A stretch of 64,000 nt of DNA from Toxonevra muliebris (GCA_963691655.1 OY829329.1:79044613-79108612); one strand, 5' to 3'; counted from the stretch's first letter, positions 22,745-34,589 are shown. Notes: generated by a model not told the origin, from the sequence alone. Numbers and translations are program-made.

Positions 22745-23550
22745 TTATGTTTTAAAAGTGATTTCATTCAAATGGCCTCCGCCTCTTCGTTTACAGAACT
22801 CCATCCGAAAAATCCAATGTCGCATGACTTTGATGCATAAGTCAGGCTGAAAGTGGTCAATTGTTGTTGGTTTGTTACCATAAACCAGCGACTGAACGTC
22901 GTGCCAAAGAAAAAAGTCTAAGGCCGCTAAATAGAACGATCTTGTCGGCCATTTCATGTCTTCCAATTGAAGGCACAAAAAGTCAGATATCATGGCGCGA
23001 AACCGATACCGTTCGCCATTGACAGTCACCATCTGGCCATTCGCGGTTTCAGAAAATATATGGCTCAATGACTCGACCTGACCAAAATCCACATCAAACA
23101 GTAAGTTTCTCCAGATACAATAGAGACTCTTAATACTGCTGCGGATTACTCTCTGCGCTTATGAGGCAGTTTTGCTAGTCCACGAAGCTGTGCAACCAAA
23201 AATGTGCTTCATCACATTTCCATCTGCTCCTGAGCTCAATAAGCGAACGTACGACGAGCTTGATGGTCTTGGAATTTCGGTTAAAGTGTCGACTGAATCT
23301 TATATGGATGCATGCCCAAGTCTTTTCGCAAAATTTATCAAGTTAAGGTCACAGAAAGGCCAATTCCTTGTGCACAACGAGCAATCGAAAAGTTTGGGTC
23401 TTCAGCTACACTTTCAGCAACATCAGAAATATTCTCATTTGATCGGGTGTTTTGGCGTAGTACAGAGACTGCTCGATCTGCAACCGAACCGCTTTGCTCA
23501 AATTTGGCGATAATTTTGGCCTTAAATATTTCGTAGTTTTGCGAACAGAA
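22745..23550 (-). pseudogene. mariner-family transposase relic
   Basis: On the minus strand this decays from an N-terminal part (KIIAKFEQSGSVAD, then SVAEDPNFSIARCAQ, the helix-turn-helix region) through LRKDLGMHPYKIQ and DEAHFWLHSFVD (first catalytic Asp block) to ANGQMVTVNGERYR. It ends at LAALDFFLW (third catalytic Asp of a DD34D-type enzyme), YGNKPTTID and CKRRGGGHLNEI. At least three frame changes and several stops are present. About 35 residues with the second catalytic Asp (family motif QDGATCHTA) are missing between QLEDM and KWPTRS. The enzyme is therefore dead. The plus-strand frames at 23172-23536 are its shadows. I could not define the terminal inverted repeats. Confidence 0.85.
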
Positions 23551-23639
23551 CACGTTGTTAAATGGTGCAGCGCTCCATGGTAAAATACAAACGTCGAGCA
23601 ATGACAGTGCTGCCACCTGAGATGTCAAAGTAATAAGCT

Positions 23640-26600
23640 GTCAAAGTTCGGGCATAGCTATTGAAAACCCTTTTTTAAAGACTGTACAGTATGTGTGTAG
23701 ACGGATTAAATTTACAGTCGATCAAAAGTTACAGACACAACAGGCATGTATATTTGAGCTTTCAAACGCGTTTTTTTTTTAACTACATTTTTCTAAATAG
23801 CTGCTACGATATCTTCGAAACTAATGAACCGATTGCACTCAAATTTTCATCTATAACGTAAATGAGGGTAATTCGGAACGATTTTTGCAACTGAAACTTT
23901 GAGCGGTAAAATAAGGAATACAGATTTATGAAAAAAAATGCTTTAATACAAAATTAAATCATATTTCTTCCTCTTTCAAAGTTGTTAACCACCTGGGGTA
24001 ACATCACTTTGAAAAAATGGATTGCATGTAATTTGGATCGAAAAATTGAGTGTGCATGTAAGTCAGAATAGGCAAAATTTATAGCAAATTATCTTTAATT
24101 TGAAGGTATGCTAATATAAAAAAAAAATTATGTATGTATGCGTAAATACAGACATAAATTTTTTTAGTTCAGATAAGCAGAACAGCTGGAATCATGGCAG
24201 CCACCGGCCAACTTTTTTTCTAAGACGAGTGTCGCCCTAATTTAAATGTCTCTTGAGATGATAATAAATATATGATAATAAAAAGATAAAAAATAAAAAG
24301 ATAAAAAGAGAGAAAATATTCTCAAAAAGGCGTTAAAAAAACAACTGTCATATAAAATGACCTGCCCCACTATTCATAAGAAATGGCATGCATCCATCTT
24401 AGATACCGATAACAGGAAATTTGCCGATAGTGCTTGAGTCACAGCTGCTTCCAGTTCGACTCCGTTCTAATAAAATAAATCACTTATTATATTTGATTGG
24501 AAATAAATTATCTGAAAAATAAATTGCATTAGCATTAAACTTTTCTAATGCTAATAAAATTTTTCCATTTTTTAATGGTCATGCCAGCTTGTCTGGTATT
24601 TTGATAGTCTGAGCAATTTCGATGGTGAAGCAAAAACATGAGAGTATGACGTCAGAGTTAATTAATTTCTTCGACACCCCGTTGCTTTGTTCCCAGCACT
24701 GGCAGCAAGGAATATCTTTCTTTTAGCTTTAAGAATCAATTTTCTGTGGTTGATTTTCCAATAAAGATATGCTCCAAAAACTTTACTACATTAGGTGACC
24801 TTCACTATAAACATCCATACATACAAAACTATATATATATACATATATACATTGTTCAATCGAGTTAAATACATACATACAAATGGACATAGTATATGTC
24901 TGTCTGACTGTCCACTACTAAACACTAGCACGTTGTGTGGCTACAATCAACTAGCATCAATGCAATTCTCAAACGTTTTTGCGAGACTCAGGGGAGATAT
25001 CAGACTGACTACTGTGTCTACACTGTTTACATAAGATGATACAACAAAAACTTAAATGAGCAATTTATCCCAAAAAAAAAAGGAAAAGAAAACAACAACA
25101 CAAAAATAAAAGAAAATACCTACTTTCGTGTCAATGAACCTTAAAGCAGTTTTGGAACAAGAACAACAGCAAAAAATATAAACAAAACACAACAACAATT
25201 TCATGTTTATGTCTTACGCGGTTAAATAAAAGCAACAACAACAGCAATAACAATATCAACAACAATTACAAAAATAAAGAAAAACCAGAAGCAAAAGCTC
25301 TACAAACAGCGAAGAGGAAATTTTTAGTTACAGTCAAGGACATTTGGCGAATTACGAGAACGTCGACGACGATGACGATGAGAAGCTGATTGTAAGTGAA
25401 AAAAACTTGTTGCATTGGCCAGTAGAAGCTGATGAGATAAACCGAACTGAACACAGTACAAAGACAGACAGAACTGAATAGCATAGAAAATGGTCAGGGC
25501 AGACCCAGACAGACATATGGGCCAGTCTGGCTGAAACTGAGCATCTTGCAATACGCGAAATAATGAACTTTCACAAGCAACAATAACAAGAAAAGAGAAA
25601 TAAGAAGAAAGTAAATAAGCTCAAGTATTTACAAAAGCAAGTAAAAAAAAAAACAATATCCCACACATACATACGTACCTGCAGTGCAGCAGATTGATGT
25701 GAAAGGGTTTTTCTTTTCAGGCTAAGAGACTTACATAATTGTTGTTGCCGTTTGCTATTGCTATTGCTAAAGATAATAAACTACGCTGGCCATTACTAAC
25801 TACGCGACCGCATTTGAACTTGAACGAGTCGCTATAGTCAAACAACAACAACCACCACCTTCATCCAAACCAAACAACAACAGCATCCATGAAAAATATT
25901 TTCTTCAGGATATAAGAATCTCACCCTAGCCATCCAGCCACTCTCCACTCACCTTTTCTTTTGGCCAACACGTTTCTTTGTTCAGCACCTTCACTACAGT
26001 ATTGCCGCAAATAAACGTAACCATGTCGATGTTGCCGACGGCATTTGACGTAACCCGAATTTCGGTTAAGTTCAATTACCTTAGTTTCATTCACTCGATT
26101 ATATTTTTGCTGCAGCAAATGCAGACTACTACGCAAACATAAATACATGTACAGACACAGAGACACATACACACACACACATACACATACAAACGCATTT
26201 ACAATCGCATACAGTCGCACTTTTAATCATTTAACCTCATCGTCTTATTTACTGACCCTTACCGAGATGAGAGAGTCCATGCATGCTGCTCTCGCAACTA
26301 GCAGCATCTCCTTTCCATTCCACGGCATGTCATTCAATGCCTTCCCATAAAACTTAGACTACCCAGCCACCCTCTCTAGACCGTCCATCTGTCCGTCTGT
26401 CCGTCCGCCCATCCACACTTGCAGTGACTTTCATTAGTTCAGACATTTATCGATTAGTTTCTTTCCTCGGTTGCTTCCTGTTTTGCGCCTGTAGTTACAC
26501 TACACTCGCTCTCTTTTTGTACTTAGGTGTAGTTTGTGCTTTTGGTTTGTTTGGCTTTAATTTTTCGTTGACCGCATCTTCAAAGTTGCGCAAATTAAAG

Positions 26601-27340
26601 TTGTCCAAAAAAAATATTGCATACAAACAACAAACACCCGTACATTTAGACATGTACTCGTGATTCGACGTGTACGTGTGCATGTTTGAATGTGGATATG
26701 AACTTGGTCGGTCTCGTGGCTCATCAGACCATCATCAGACAAACAGACATACGAGGAGTATTTACTGTTACGATATGTCAATGGCATTGAACTATATAGT
26801 TAAGTGCGAAAGATGTAAGATGTTATTGACTGTTTTTGATGTACAACATTCATCTTCTTCGACGTAGGTACGTTGGACATGTCTATCAAGTTTTCAACCG
26901 TTGTTGCATCATGGAGTTCCTAGTAGTTTGCATTTGAATGAAATTCGGGAAAGTACTTTAATGAGTCGTAGGAGTAGAAGTGGAAATTTGTGGATGAATA
27001 TTCTTTGAAAAGGAGAAAGGAAAGTGGCAAAAAGTGAGATTCAAACGCATATCCGGACAGAAAACGTTGGAGACACGGTCAGTGGTAATTGAGTCAATTG
27101 ATTCACCTGGCTACTATTGTTAGTAAAGTGTAAGAAAATGCCAGCTCGTTCCAAAAGATATTTAGGTAACCAGATTAAGAATAATTTTTCATACATCGTT
27201 TGGACTCGAGCGACTAATCAGTTGATCATACTGAGAGTAGTCAGAGCATTTTGCGTTGCCGGTCCAGGCGGCATTAAAAGACGAATGCATTTTGGAAAAA
27301 AAATAGATAATGCTCTACATACCAGTAGTTTCCAACTTTC
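23640..27340. other. non-coding stretch with simple repeats
   Basis: No gene is supported. The stretch holds TACA/ATAC repeats near 24820-24890, CAA-rich tracts at 25080-25280, and a (CA)n tract at about 26166-26195. The minus-strand 99-codon frame at 25921-26220 runs into the CA repeat (a CVCVCVCV stretch). A fair donor signal (CTGCAG|GTACGTATG, minus strand, near 25676) has no supported exon. Confidence 0.45.
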
Positions 27341-27347
27341 AGATGAT

Positions 27348-27440
27348 TAGTGGTCGCCGTAGCCTAGTGTTGGACTGCTACACAGAAGTTCCTGGTCTCA
27401 AATCTCGGCACTCTCAAATATCAAAAATAGAAAATAAAAA
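27348..27440 (+). mobile_element. tRNA-derived SINE, second copy
   Basis: The head begins GGTCGCC like the SINE at 7123. It has a good A box (TAGCCTAGTGTTGG, about 27360-27373) and a degenerate B box (GGTCTCAAATCTC), then an A-rich body. It looks like the same SINE family in a more decayed state. I did not find a clear target-site duplication. Confidence 0.5.
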
Positions 27441-27599
27441 TTATTTTTCACGAACTACCTTTTGGCTTGGAATAGCAAACATAAATATATTTCAGACTGC
27501 AGCAGCCGTTAGCATCATGAAAACTCTGCGACACAATGTGGCACAACAGATGCTAAAAGCTCGCGTCATCAAGGGCAGTTACTGAAGTAGACAGATCTT

Positions 27600-28550
27600 T
27601 AAACTGACTATTAAACCGTAAAGTTCTAACGGTCTTCTGATGAAATACTTGTTTTTGGCTGTTATTGTTGGTGTAGCAACTCCATTTTGAAGTCCCTGTC
27701 ATTCACATCGGGTCATTCCCGTCAACTATCCGCGTTCATTGTGTCCAGACTTAGTAGGTGAGCCACGTTTATCGGGCGCATCCAGACTTATGCAGAGTTA
27801 TAAAATCAGTCGCGTTTTGTGGGCTTGATCCACATAATTTACATACATTTATGGGCCCCTCCTACCCATATAACAGTTCAGATAGCAACTCCTTCCGAAT
27901 ATCAGCTGTGCTGAGGTTCATCTGGTACTGATGAAACGACACAGATGAAACCGCTTCTGACTGCAGCATTATGAGAGCGGTAACGTAGGCCTGTCGAGGA
28001 AATGGGACTTAGTCCAAAAATCTTTTTACGTAATTCTTATATATTGTAGGCCAGTTCTTTTAGTTTTGTATGAAGTCGGTTGCTCAGTTAACTGCCAGCT
28101 TGGTAGCAAGGAACTGTTTGATGAGTAAAATGTTGTGTTTCTTTACCTGTAGCAATCGCCTAGAAGCTCCCAACCCAGAGACCATACGGAAGCAACGTAG
28201 CTCACAATTGAACGTCGTATCGCTTTGTAGGTGGTCAGTATCGTCTGTTTTTACTTACCCTAGGCAGTTCCTCCCAGGGAGTTGCTCTTGTCTCATATAT
28301 CAAGTTGTCGTCAATGTATTCGATGAGATCAAGGCCTATGAAGAAGCAACCTGCGTCTACAAGATGCATTCGAAACCATAACAAAGTGGTTTCGTCGGAT
28401 GAAAGAGACAACTGAAAACGTAAGCCCTATCGTGAGCTTAATGAATTTTGTCGTAATACTGCCGTTTCTTTTTACTCCAATCCAATCTTTAAACGGATCT
28501 TCAAAGAAATGGCCCCTACGGGTACTTCATCGCCAAAGTATGTATACACT
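27600..28550. other. unassigned, GC-richer stretch
   Basis: Composition is less AT-rich than usual for the window, and the stretch lies directly downstream (minus strand) of a reverse-transcriptase relic. It may be decayed retrotransposon sequence. The 103-codon plus-strand frame at 28070 shows no recognisable domain. Confidence 0.35.
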
Positions 28551-28551
28551 T

Positions 28552-28880
28552 TCAGTAACTAAAGGGAATGACCAGCAAGATGAGAACTTTTCGTTCATTA
28601 TCGCCCATCTCAAGCAGTAATAAGGAAGTGGACGTAAGTTCGGCATCCAGTAAAAAAAAGACTGGGCAGGAATCGCACCAGATACACTCCGTAGTTCTAT
28701 CGAACATCACAGTGAACTGTCGAACGATGGTCGTTAATGGATCGCATGCTCGTCGATTGTAGAATATACTTAAATGTTCTTTTAAGCGATCAAGAACAAC
28801 CTTCGTTTTAATTTTCGAAACATCAGGCAGGACACAAATGCCACTCCAATTATCGTATCCATCAGATCGTCTGATTTTTT
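28552..28880 (-). pseudogene. non-LTR reverse-transcriptase fragment
   Basis: The minus-strand frame contains YDNWSGICVLPDVSKIKTKV followed by VLDRLKEHL. This matches the N-W-R-G-I-x-x-L-P block and following helix at the start of the RT domain in non-LTR elements of the endonuclease-RT type. The sequence downstream (RRACDPLTTIVRQF and beyond) keeps the approximate spacing of the G-F-R and D-F-x-K-A-F-D region but has lost the motifs. It is a decayed fragment, and the clade cannot be fixed from it alone. Confidence 0.6.
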
Positions 28881-29435
28881 GGGATCTCGATATAAGTTGT
28901 TTCTCATTTATGCATTTACACGACACGGCATAAAAGAAAAGCAACAGCCATCCTGTGTCATCGGTTGGCGTAAATAACACAACGAAGTACAGTGTTCGTA
29001 CGATATATCCGACCTTTTATTAATCAGCCCGATTGAAGCTTTCTTCGTTTGTTTGCCAATCTCACCGTTTACAACGGCCAAACACCATTCGCTAACATTT
29101 TTTAACCAGCATATAAGAAGGAAACTTCGTGTGTTTGTTCAACTAACATATTTCTGTTATTACATTTCTCGTCCTTATTCCCGATCATTAATCGTTTTTT
29201 GCTTTAAAAGTGAATTAACTAACATTAAGTTTGTTGCGTTTTTCTTGTTGCTTCGTCTTGTTAAGAATTCTTGGCATGTTGGCTAACAGCTTAACTTTTT
29301 ATCTGTACCCTGGGTTCAAAAATGGCACCACCAGCAAAAAAATGCGGACAAAATAAAGAAAGGATTGACTGTGAGGTTATTTCTTCCAGGAATGTTTTTT
29401 TTTCAACTATTTTTCCACGAGAAAATAATCATTTA

Positions 29436-30033
29436 GGGCCAGTTTTTCAGTGCGAGTTTAAGCTCGGTTTAAACTAAGTTTGCTTAAACGTCGCTTAACT
29501 CTGATCTATGTTTAACCATAGAATCAGTTTTTCAGCGTGAGTTTAATTTCAACTCAGTAATTGCTTTTTGTGTATGGCAACACCTGGAAATATCAAATAA
29601 TTATCGATATTTTTGCTTTTTTCTAAAAGCTAAAAAAATTTAAATCTAAATTTAAAAAATTAGCTCCAGGAGGCTATGCGCAGAAGACTTTGTAAGACGG
29701 AATCGTTCATAAAACCTTTCTCTTGAAATATATGAAATTGGTTTGGCCGCGATTTTATTGTTCGAAGTCTTCTTAAAACTGTAATGTTTAAGATTTCGTA
29801 CATTTCAGCATTCATTTTCATTCATTTTGCTTCTTTTTTTAGATTCACAGACACTTTCTTTTGAAAGAAGTAGCTGCCAAAACATAAGGCAATTTAAACG
29901 AAGTTTAAACGTCCAATATTGGACGTTTAAACTGAGTTTAAACCTCAATCAAAATTGACTGAAAAACTACATGATGAGTTTAAACTTAGTTTAAACTAGG
30001 AACTGAGTTAAGCTCGCACTGAAAAACTGGCCC
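29436..30033. mobile_element. PIF/Harbinger-like MITE (598 bp)
   Basis: Both ends carry the same inverted terminal repeat, 21 bp identical, starting GGGCCAGTTTTTCAGTGCGA. The element is flanked by the 3-bp duplication TTA (29433-29435 and 30034-30036). TTA/TWA targets and GG(G)CC starts are typical of PIF/Harbinger elements. A second inner layer of CAGTTTTTCAG repeats (near 29523 and, inverted, near 29960) and many GTTTAAAC blocks give a nested inverted-repeat layout. There is no transposase frame, so it is non-autonomous. Confidence 0.8.
29902..29933. repeat. 32-bp perfect palindrome inside the MITE
   Basis: Each half is AGTTTAAACGTCCAAT followed at once by its exact reverse complement, with no spacer. 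It contains two PmeI-type GTTTAAAC blocks. It lies in the right third of the Harbinger-like MITE. Confidence 0.9.
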
Positions 30034-30355
30034 TTACCGTAACTAGCGAAAATCCAATTCTTGGAACAAGTGACCAAACGAAATATGGAAAAATTTATTT
30101 AATTTAAAATATGAATTTTTTAAAAATTAATTTTGTGATTGAATTATGAATTTTAGTTGTTTTTAATAAAAGTTTAATGTTTTCTCTGAAAATAGAAAAA
30201 AGTGTTTTCTAACATGGGGTAAATTTCGCCCCAACTAACAACGAACGTTAAGAGCAACAGATTACTCATCTGTCCCGTTTCAATGATGTCGTGCCGGTTA
30301 GTTTCAATAGTTTGAACCAACGCGTTCACTAATTTGTTGCTGCAACGTTTATGAC

Positions 30356-30783
30356 TAGGGTAGCCAGATGATTAAAAAAAATTAGTACAATAGATTTGAA
30401 TTAAATTGAAAAATCAGTACATTTTTGCTATTTATTATAAGCTGACTTTTCAAAATCGCCGGAGCAAATCTGTTTTTTTTTTCTGTCTCTAAATTGAGCG
30501 TTAATCTGAAAGTGACTGGAATTGAAGAAATAAATCGAAATAAATTGCACATTTTTTCTGCATTCTGCAATACTGTACATACATTTTCATTAAAATTTGA
30601 TTAAAAACGTTATAAAGAATAAATAAATTATAAATTTTGAAGATAAAAATTTATGAAAATCAGTAATAAATTAAAAAATCTGTTGATTTGCGTACTGATT
30701 TCGGAATTTAAATTCAGTATGTTAAAAAAAATCTTTTAAAATTAGTGCATGCACTGAAAAAATCAGTACGTCTGGCTACCCTA
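30356..30783. mobile_element. hAT-like MITE (428 bp)
   Basis: The terminal inverted repeats are TAGGGTAGCCAGA (13 bp identical, extended by YG). The element is flanked by an 8-bp near-duplication, TTTATGAC (30348-30355) and TTGATGAC (30784-30791), 7 of 8 matching. Eight-bp targets and TAGGGT-like ends are typical of hAT elements. Inside, an ATCAGTAC/GTACTGAT motif recurs several times near both ends, as expected of subterminal transposase-binding repeats. There is no coding capacity. Confidence 0.75.
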
Positions 30784-30794
30784 TTGATGACAGT

Positions 30795-31790
30795 TAAGAA
30801 AGAGCCAACCTTTTGCTTTTAGCTGTTGGCCAGGGAATCCCACACTGAAGCATTTTCTTTAGTTTTAAGTAAATGTTCTTTAAATTAAAAGATAATCCAA
30901 GACCCTTTATTTTAACTGCATTTTTAAATAAACTTTACCTAAAAATTTCATCAGATTTGAATAAAGATTTCATATCTTCAGTTCCCCAGCATGAATGGGT
31001 AATAAATCACATTGAATTTCTGCTCCTAACCCAGAGAGCACACATTGAAAAAGTCCTAGCATCTGCATACGATAGAGGAAATGTAAAAACAAAAACAAAA
31101 AAAAGCTGCAAATACAATGTTCCAATAATAATATTTTCATGCTACTACATTAACAACAAAATATCATAAGGCACCAGAAAATGATGAAGGCAATAACTGC
31201 TAAGTATTAAAAGCAGATAAAGTTGAACAAAACCAAAAAAATGAAATAAACACTAACTAAATGATCTTTTGTGATCTTAACAAAAAAAAAAAAAAAAAAG
31301 AAGAGAATGAAATCGATGGAAAATCATATATTGACAATAAGTGTGCCCACACAATGTGTTTGGCAAGCATAATATGAAATCGTTGCAATGGAACAGCAAC
31401 AACTGAAATCGATTGCTGATCGTCACCACCAACAGCAGCATCACAAGCACCAGCAACAACAGCAACAGTAACCACCAAATGCAACTTTCAGCACTTTTCT
31501 TTATTTTAATAGCATAGTTACACTTACATATATAGTTTGAAAAGCATAGCAATGTATTAAGAAAAAAAACAAAAAAAACAAGGCGTGAAATAATACTGCC
31601 TTCAATAATAATGCTCGCTCACAAACTGCATACTTACACACACTTACTATCTTAGTAGCTACAGCAACTATTCCTGGCTGATATTATATGGTTTGGCAAA
31701 CGATTTCAATTGTTGTTGCTCGGTTGTTGATGCTCGCGCGTATTTCCCTTCAATTGCTTTGGCTTTGCTGCTGCTGCTGTTGTTGTTGCT
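30795..31790. other. AT-rich non-coding stretch
   Basis: No gene is supported. There are an A run at about 31280-31299 and CAG/CAA-rich sequence at 31390-31480. The plus-strand 98-codon frame at 30873-31169 (MFFKLKDNPRPFILTAFLNK and onward) has ordinary-looking composition at its start, but I recognise no family. I leave it unannotated. Confidence 0.45.
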
Positions 31791-31796
31791 GCTTAG

Positions 31797-31843
31797 CGCA
31801 AACAATTTCAACACCAATTTTCCACTATGAAGAACGCCACAAG
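31797..31843 (+). CDS. possible isolated exon, plus strand
   Basis: An acceptor after a CTG/TTG-rich tract (TTGTTGCTGCTTAG) precedes 47 nt, followed by a good donor (CACAAG|GTGAGAAATG). Two frames are open, one reading QTISTPIFHYEERHK and the other RKQFQHQFSTMKNATR. No partner exon was identified. It may be chance, since the pyrimidine tract is a simple repeat. Confidence 0.15.
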
Positions 31844-31869
31844 GTGAGAAATGAGATTTTAATCGGACG

Positions 31870-32640
31870 TGTCTGATTTCAAATGAGCTTTAATAGAGGG
31901 AGAATGGGAAACCATTTAGTTAGCACTTCTTTTTTATCGCACAGTTGTTGCTGTTGTTGTTGTTGTTGCAATGTTACCGCAGCAGCAACAGTTTATTTTC
32001 TTGTTTTCTTCACTTCACTTTATGCAGCAACAGTTGCAACATTTTTATTGCACTGATAGCTGTTTCTTTTTTTTTTTTTACTTCAATTGGAAAATAAACT
32101 TTAAGATTTTTTTAATTTGGCTAAATGATCATATTGAATCCAGGATCGTTTTTTTTGTTTTTTTTAGTTGCTTTTGTTTTTGTGCAGTAGTGAAATCTCA
32201 ACTTTATTAAAAGAGTTTAATATTTTAAAACGGAGATAGTTAAAATTGCTATGACCTAATTTTGTAATACATTCCCTAAAAAAAAGAATATGCATTGCCA
32301 AGAGCTCGACTTCGCCCTTACTGGTCATTAACTGGTCTAAGATTTGGGTCAAGGATAGCAAGATTTTCATGTTTTACTTCACTTTTTGATAGCTAATAAC
32401 CCCTTACTGGATCCACATTTGAAACTGGTGTGGAACAGTGTGGATCTAAGCAGCAAACTTTATACAGATTAAGGTTATTTCAAGCCTACTTAGTTGGCAC
32501 GACACGATACAGCCGGAACGGCAACGAAATCGGCGTATTTCTATTTACCACACAGTTCACATTCAGCCAAAGAAGAATTCAAGACTCGAACTGCCGTTTA
32601 CACTGGTCGAACAAATTAATTAGATAGTGTTCTTCAAACA
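31870..32640. other. non-coding stretch with CAA/TTG repeats
   Basis: CAA/TTG simple repeats occur at 31940-32050 and T runs follow. From about 32400 the sequence becomes richer in GC and may be 5' or gag-like relic of the Jockey-type element that follows. I recognise no motif there. Confidence 0.4.
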
Positions 32641-32939
32641 ACCACAGCTGGTTTTATCATATGCCAGCTCCCTCCAGTCAGGTACCCAACCGACAACCCA
32701 AATCGGCATCTTCTTCCAGAAGAGCAGCTCGCCAAAATCCCGTGCAAATTCACACGGAAAACGCACAAACGTATTTCAAATTTGCAAAACAACACACAAC
32801 CACAGCTAAATCTCTAAAGTCTTCCAACACCACAAAGCTCATTGGAAACTATGCTAGCTAACGCATATCTCAATCAATACTAATGTTGCAAAATATGTTC
32901 CGGAAGTTACTTAAAACTCAACAACTAAAATCACCCCAT

Positions 32940-33215
32940 GGAACGCAGATTCCTTGCAGCAGGAGACTATAACGCCAAGCCCACTGAGTTTCCCGACTCA
33001 TAAACCCAAAAGGCAAACAGTTATACAACATAATCATTAACTCACGTAATAATCTCGACTTTACTTCTCCGGAGAAGCCTAAATGCTGGCCTGCAGACCC
33101 ATGAAAAATATCAGGCCTCATTCATTTTACAGTCTCCCGCAATATTCCACGGCAATTAATATCATTAGCAGATTTATCCTCTGATTACTCACCAGCTAGT
33201 TTTTAAATGTTGTAT
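32940..33215 (+). pseudogene. Jockey-clade endonuclease relic
   Basis: The plus strand reads RRFLAAGDYNAKPTEFPDS, then after a frame change NPKGKQLYNIIINSRNNLDF, SPEKPKCWPADP, ISGLIHFTVSRNIPRQLI and DLSSDYSPASF. This is the C-terminal half of the apurinic-type endonuclease of Jockey-clade ORF2: the G-D-x-N-A-K block, W-P-x-D-P and the S-D-H-S-P block (here SDYSP). Stops (for example after WPADP) and a frameshift show it is dead. Jockey elements insert by target-primed reverse transcription. The reverse transcriptase expected downstream is not recognisable. Confidence 0.75.
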
Positions 33216-33708
33216 CACCCCAAACCCATAGACCGCCCCTCCCCCTCCAGTCTGGCTCAAATATATCAGCACTCATATACATTTAAGGCCCGTGCTAAAT
33301 ATCTAGAATCTCCGCGTAGATCCCGCGGGGATTCACAAGCTCAAAGGCACTAAACTCTTACTGTGGAAAGTAATAAAAAATCATAAAAGCTCCATTTGGC
33401 ACTGAATCACACATCAGAGACCATGTTGGGGAATCAAAAAATTAAACACGCGGCATTCACATTATTAAACAGGAGGAATTCCCCACTCCTACGTACTAGA
33501 CATCATGTCGTGGTGTAGTATCTTCGTTATGGTGATTCATTTCAGGGAAGGTCAACTCTGTTCTGGCGTGCAGTTGAAGAGTAGGAACTACGTGCTATCA
33601 CACTCCACTCCCCCCCACAGCGTGTTACGCGATCTGTGCTCGTTGGAGAGGAGGGGAATAATACCAGGTTTATCCTTATTCTGGCTCAAGAAACAACTAT
33701 GAACTTAC

Positions 33709-34010
33709 CGTGTCACAGGGCACGGGCATGGCGTACTTCTTTTCCTTGTATCACACGAACCAGATGAAATGGGCACAACAAAAATCACCCGGTGATAGCG
33801 GCACAGGATCTTTAATCTGAAGATCGGGATCCAATGATGCCACATCAACCACAGGCGTATGCTGAACCAGCTCTTCAAACGGTGGTATCTCTGGATCCAT
33901 GACATCAAGATCTGGGAAAGTTGGCAAAACCACAGGCGTAGAGCACACCATCATTTCGACGGGTGACATTTCAGAGTCCTTAACTTCAATATCACAAACC
34001 ACTATCGACT
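33709..34010 (-). pseudogene. unknown acidic frame with internal repeats
   Basis: On the minus strand a frame opens just after an in-frame TAG and reads SIVVCDIEVKDSEMSPVEMM onward. It shows about three diverged repeats of some 26 residues built on PVV, then D-x-D-V-x-D-P-E-x-P-P, then E-x-x-V-x-x-T. TFPDLDVMDPEIPPFEELVQ is the clearest copy and DPDLQIKDPVPLSPGDF the last. It then reads AHFIWFV, a TGA, and YKEKKYAMPVPCDT directly before a strong donor (ACACG|GTAAGTTCAT). The composition is protein-like. I do not recognise the family. It could be a broken host exon or a transposon ORF. Confidence 0.4.
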
Positions 34011-34589
34011 ACTCATATATAATACTTGAGCTGCTTAGACACTTTTTGATAATGATGGCCAGTATTGGATCATATGCATCGCTCAGAAGCTTAGCGAAGT
34101 TGATCGTATTGCACGTCTTCTTCTGAATTTGGACCGGAAGCTATATTGGTATGAGATGTTTCTTGAAAATGAGGAGGAGGAATGCCCGGAGTATTTTGGC
34201 TACCAGCGAGAAAACTTTCCATGGTCTGATTGATTATCGAGGTAGCAAATTTCCACTTGATCATTGAAGCTTTTTCGTCATGTCATCCCTATTATTGAGT
34301 ATCAAAACGTTTACTGATATGTTAGAAGTTTTCTGCATTCATTCCTATCCATCTTGCGATACGATATGGTGTTGCTAAAATGATAGTATAATCGTCAGCT
34401 TACTTTAATTCCTGAGCTGGATAATTTCTCTCGTTTCTATGTTGTTCCATCTCTTGTTTGTCTATCCTCTTGCTCTCACCCAGTCCCTGATTTTAAACTA
34501 AGCGGATCTCAGCTTGCTCGTGGGCTTTCTAACCGGATACTTCGTGATCAGATATCACCTAAGTAAATTAGATCCGTCATCTAAATATG

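Noticed and set aside
23172..23536. Two plus-strand frames (113 and 74 codons)
   Set aside because: They lie antisense to the mariner relic, whose minus-strand blocks match the family in order. The plus frames are shadows.
28070..28381. 103-codon plus-strand frame
   Set aside because: No recognisable domain. It lies next to a minus-strand reverse-transcriptase relic and is better seen as decayed element sequence.
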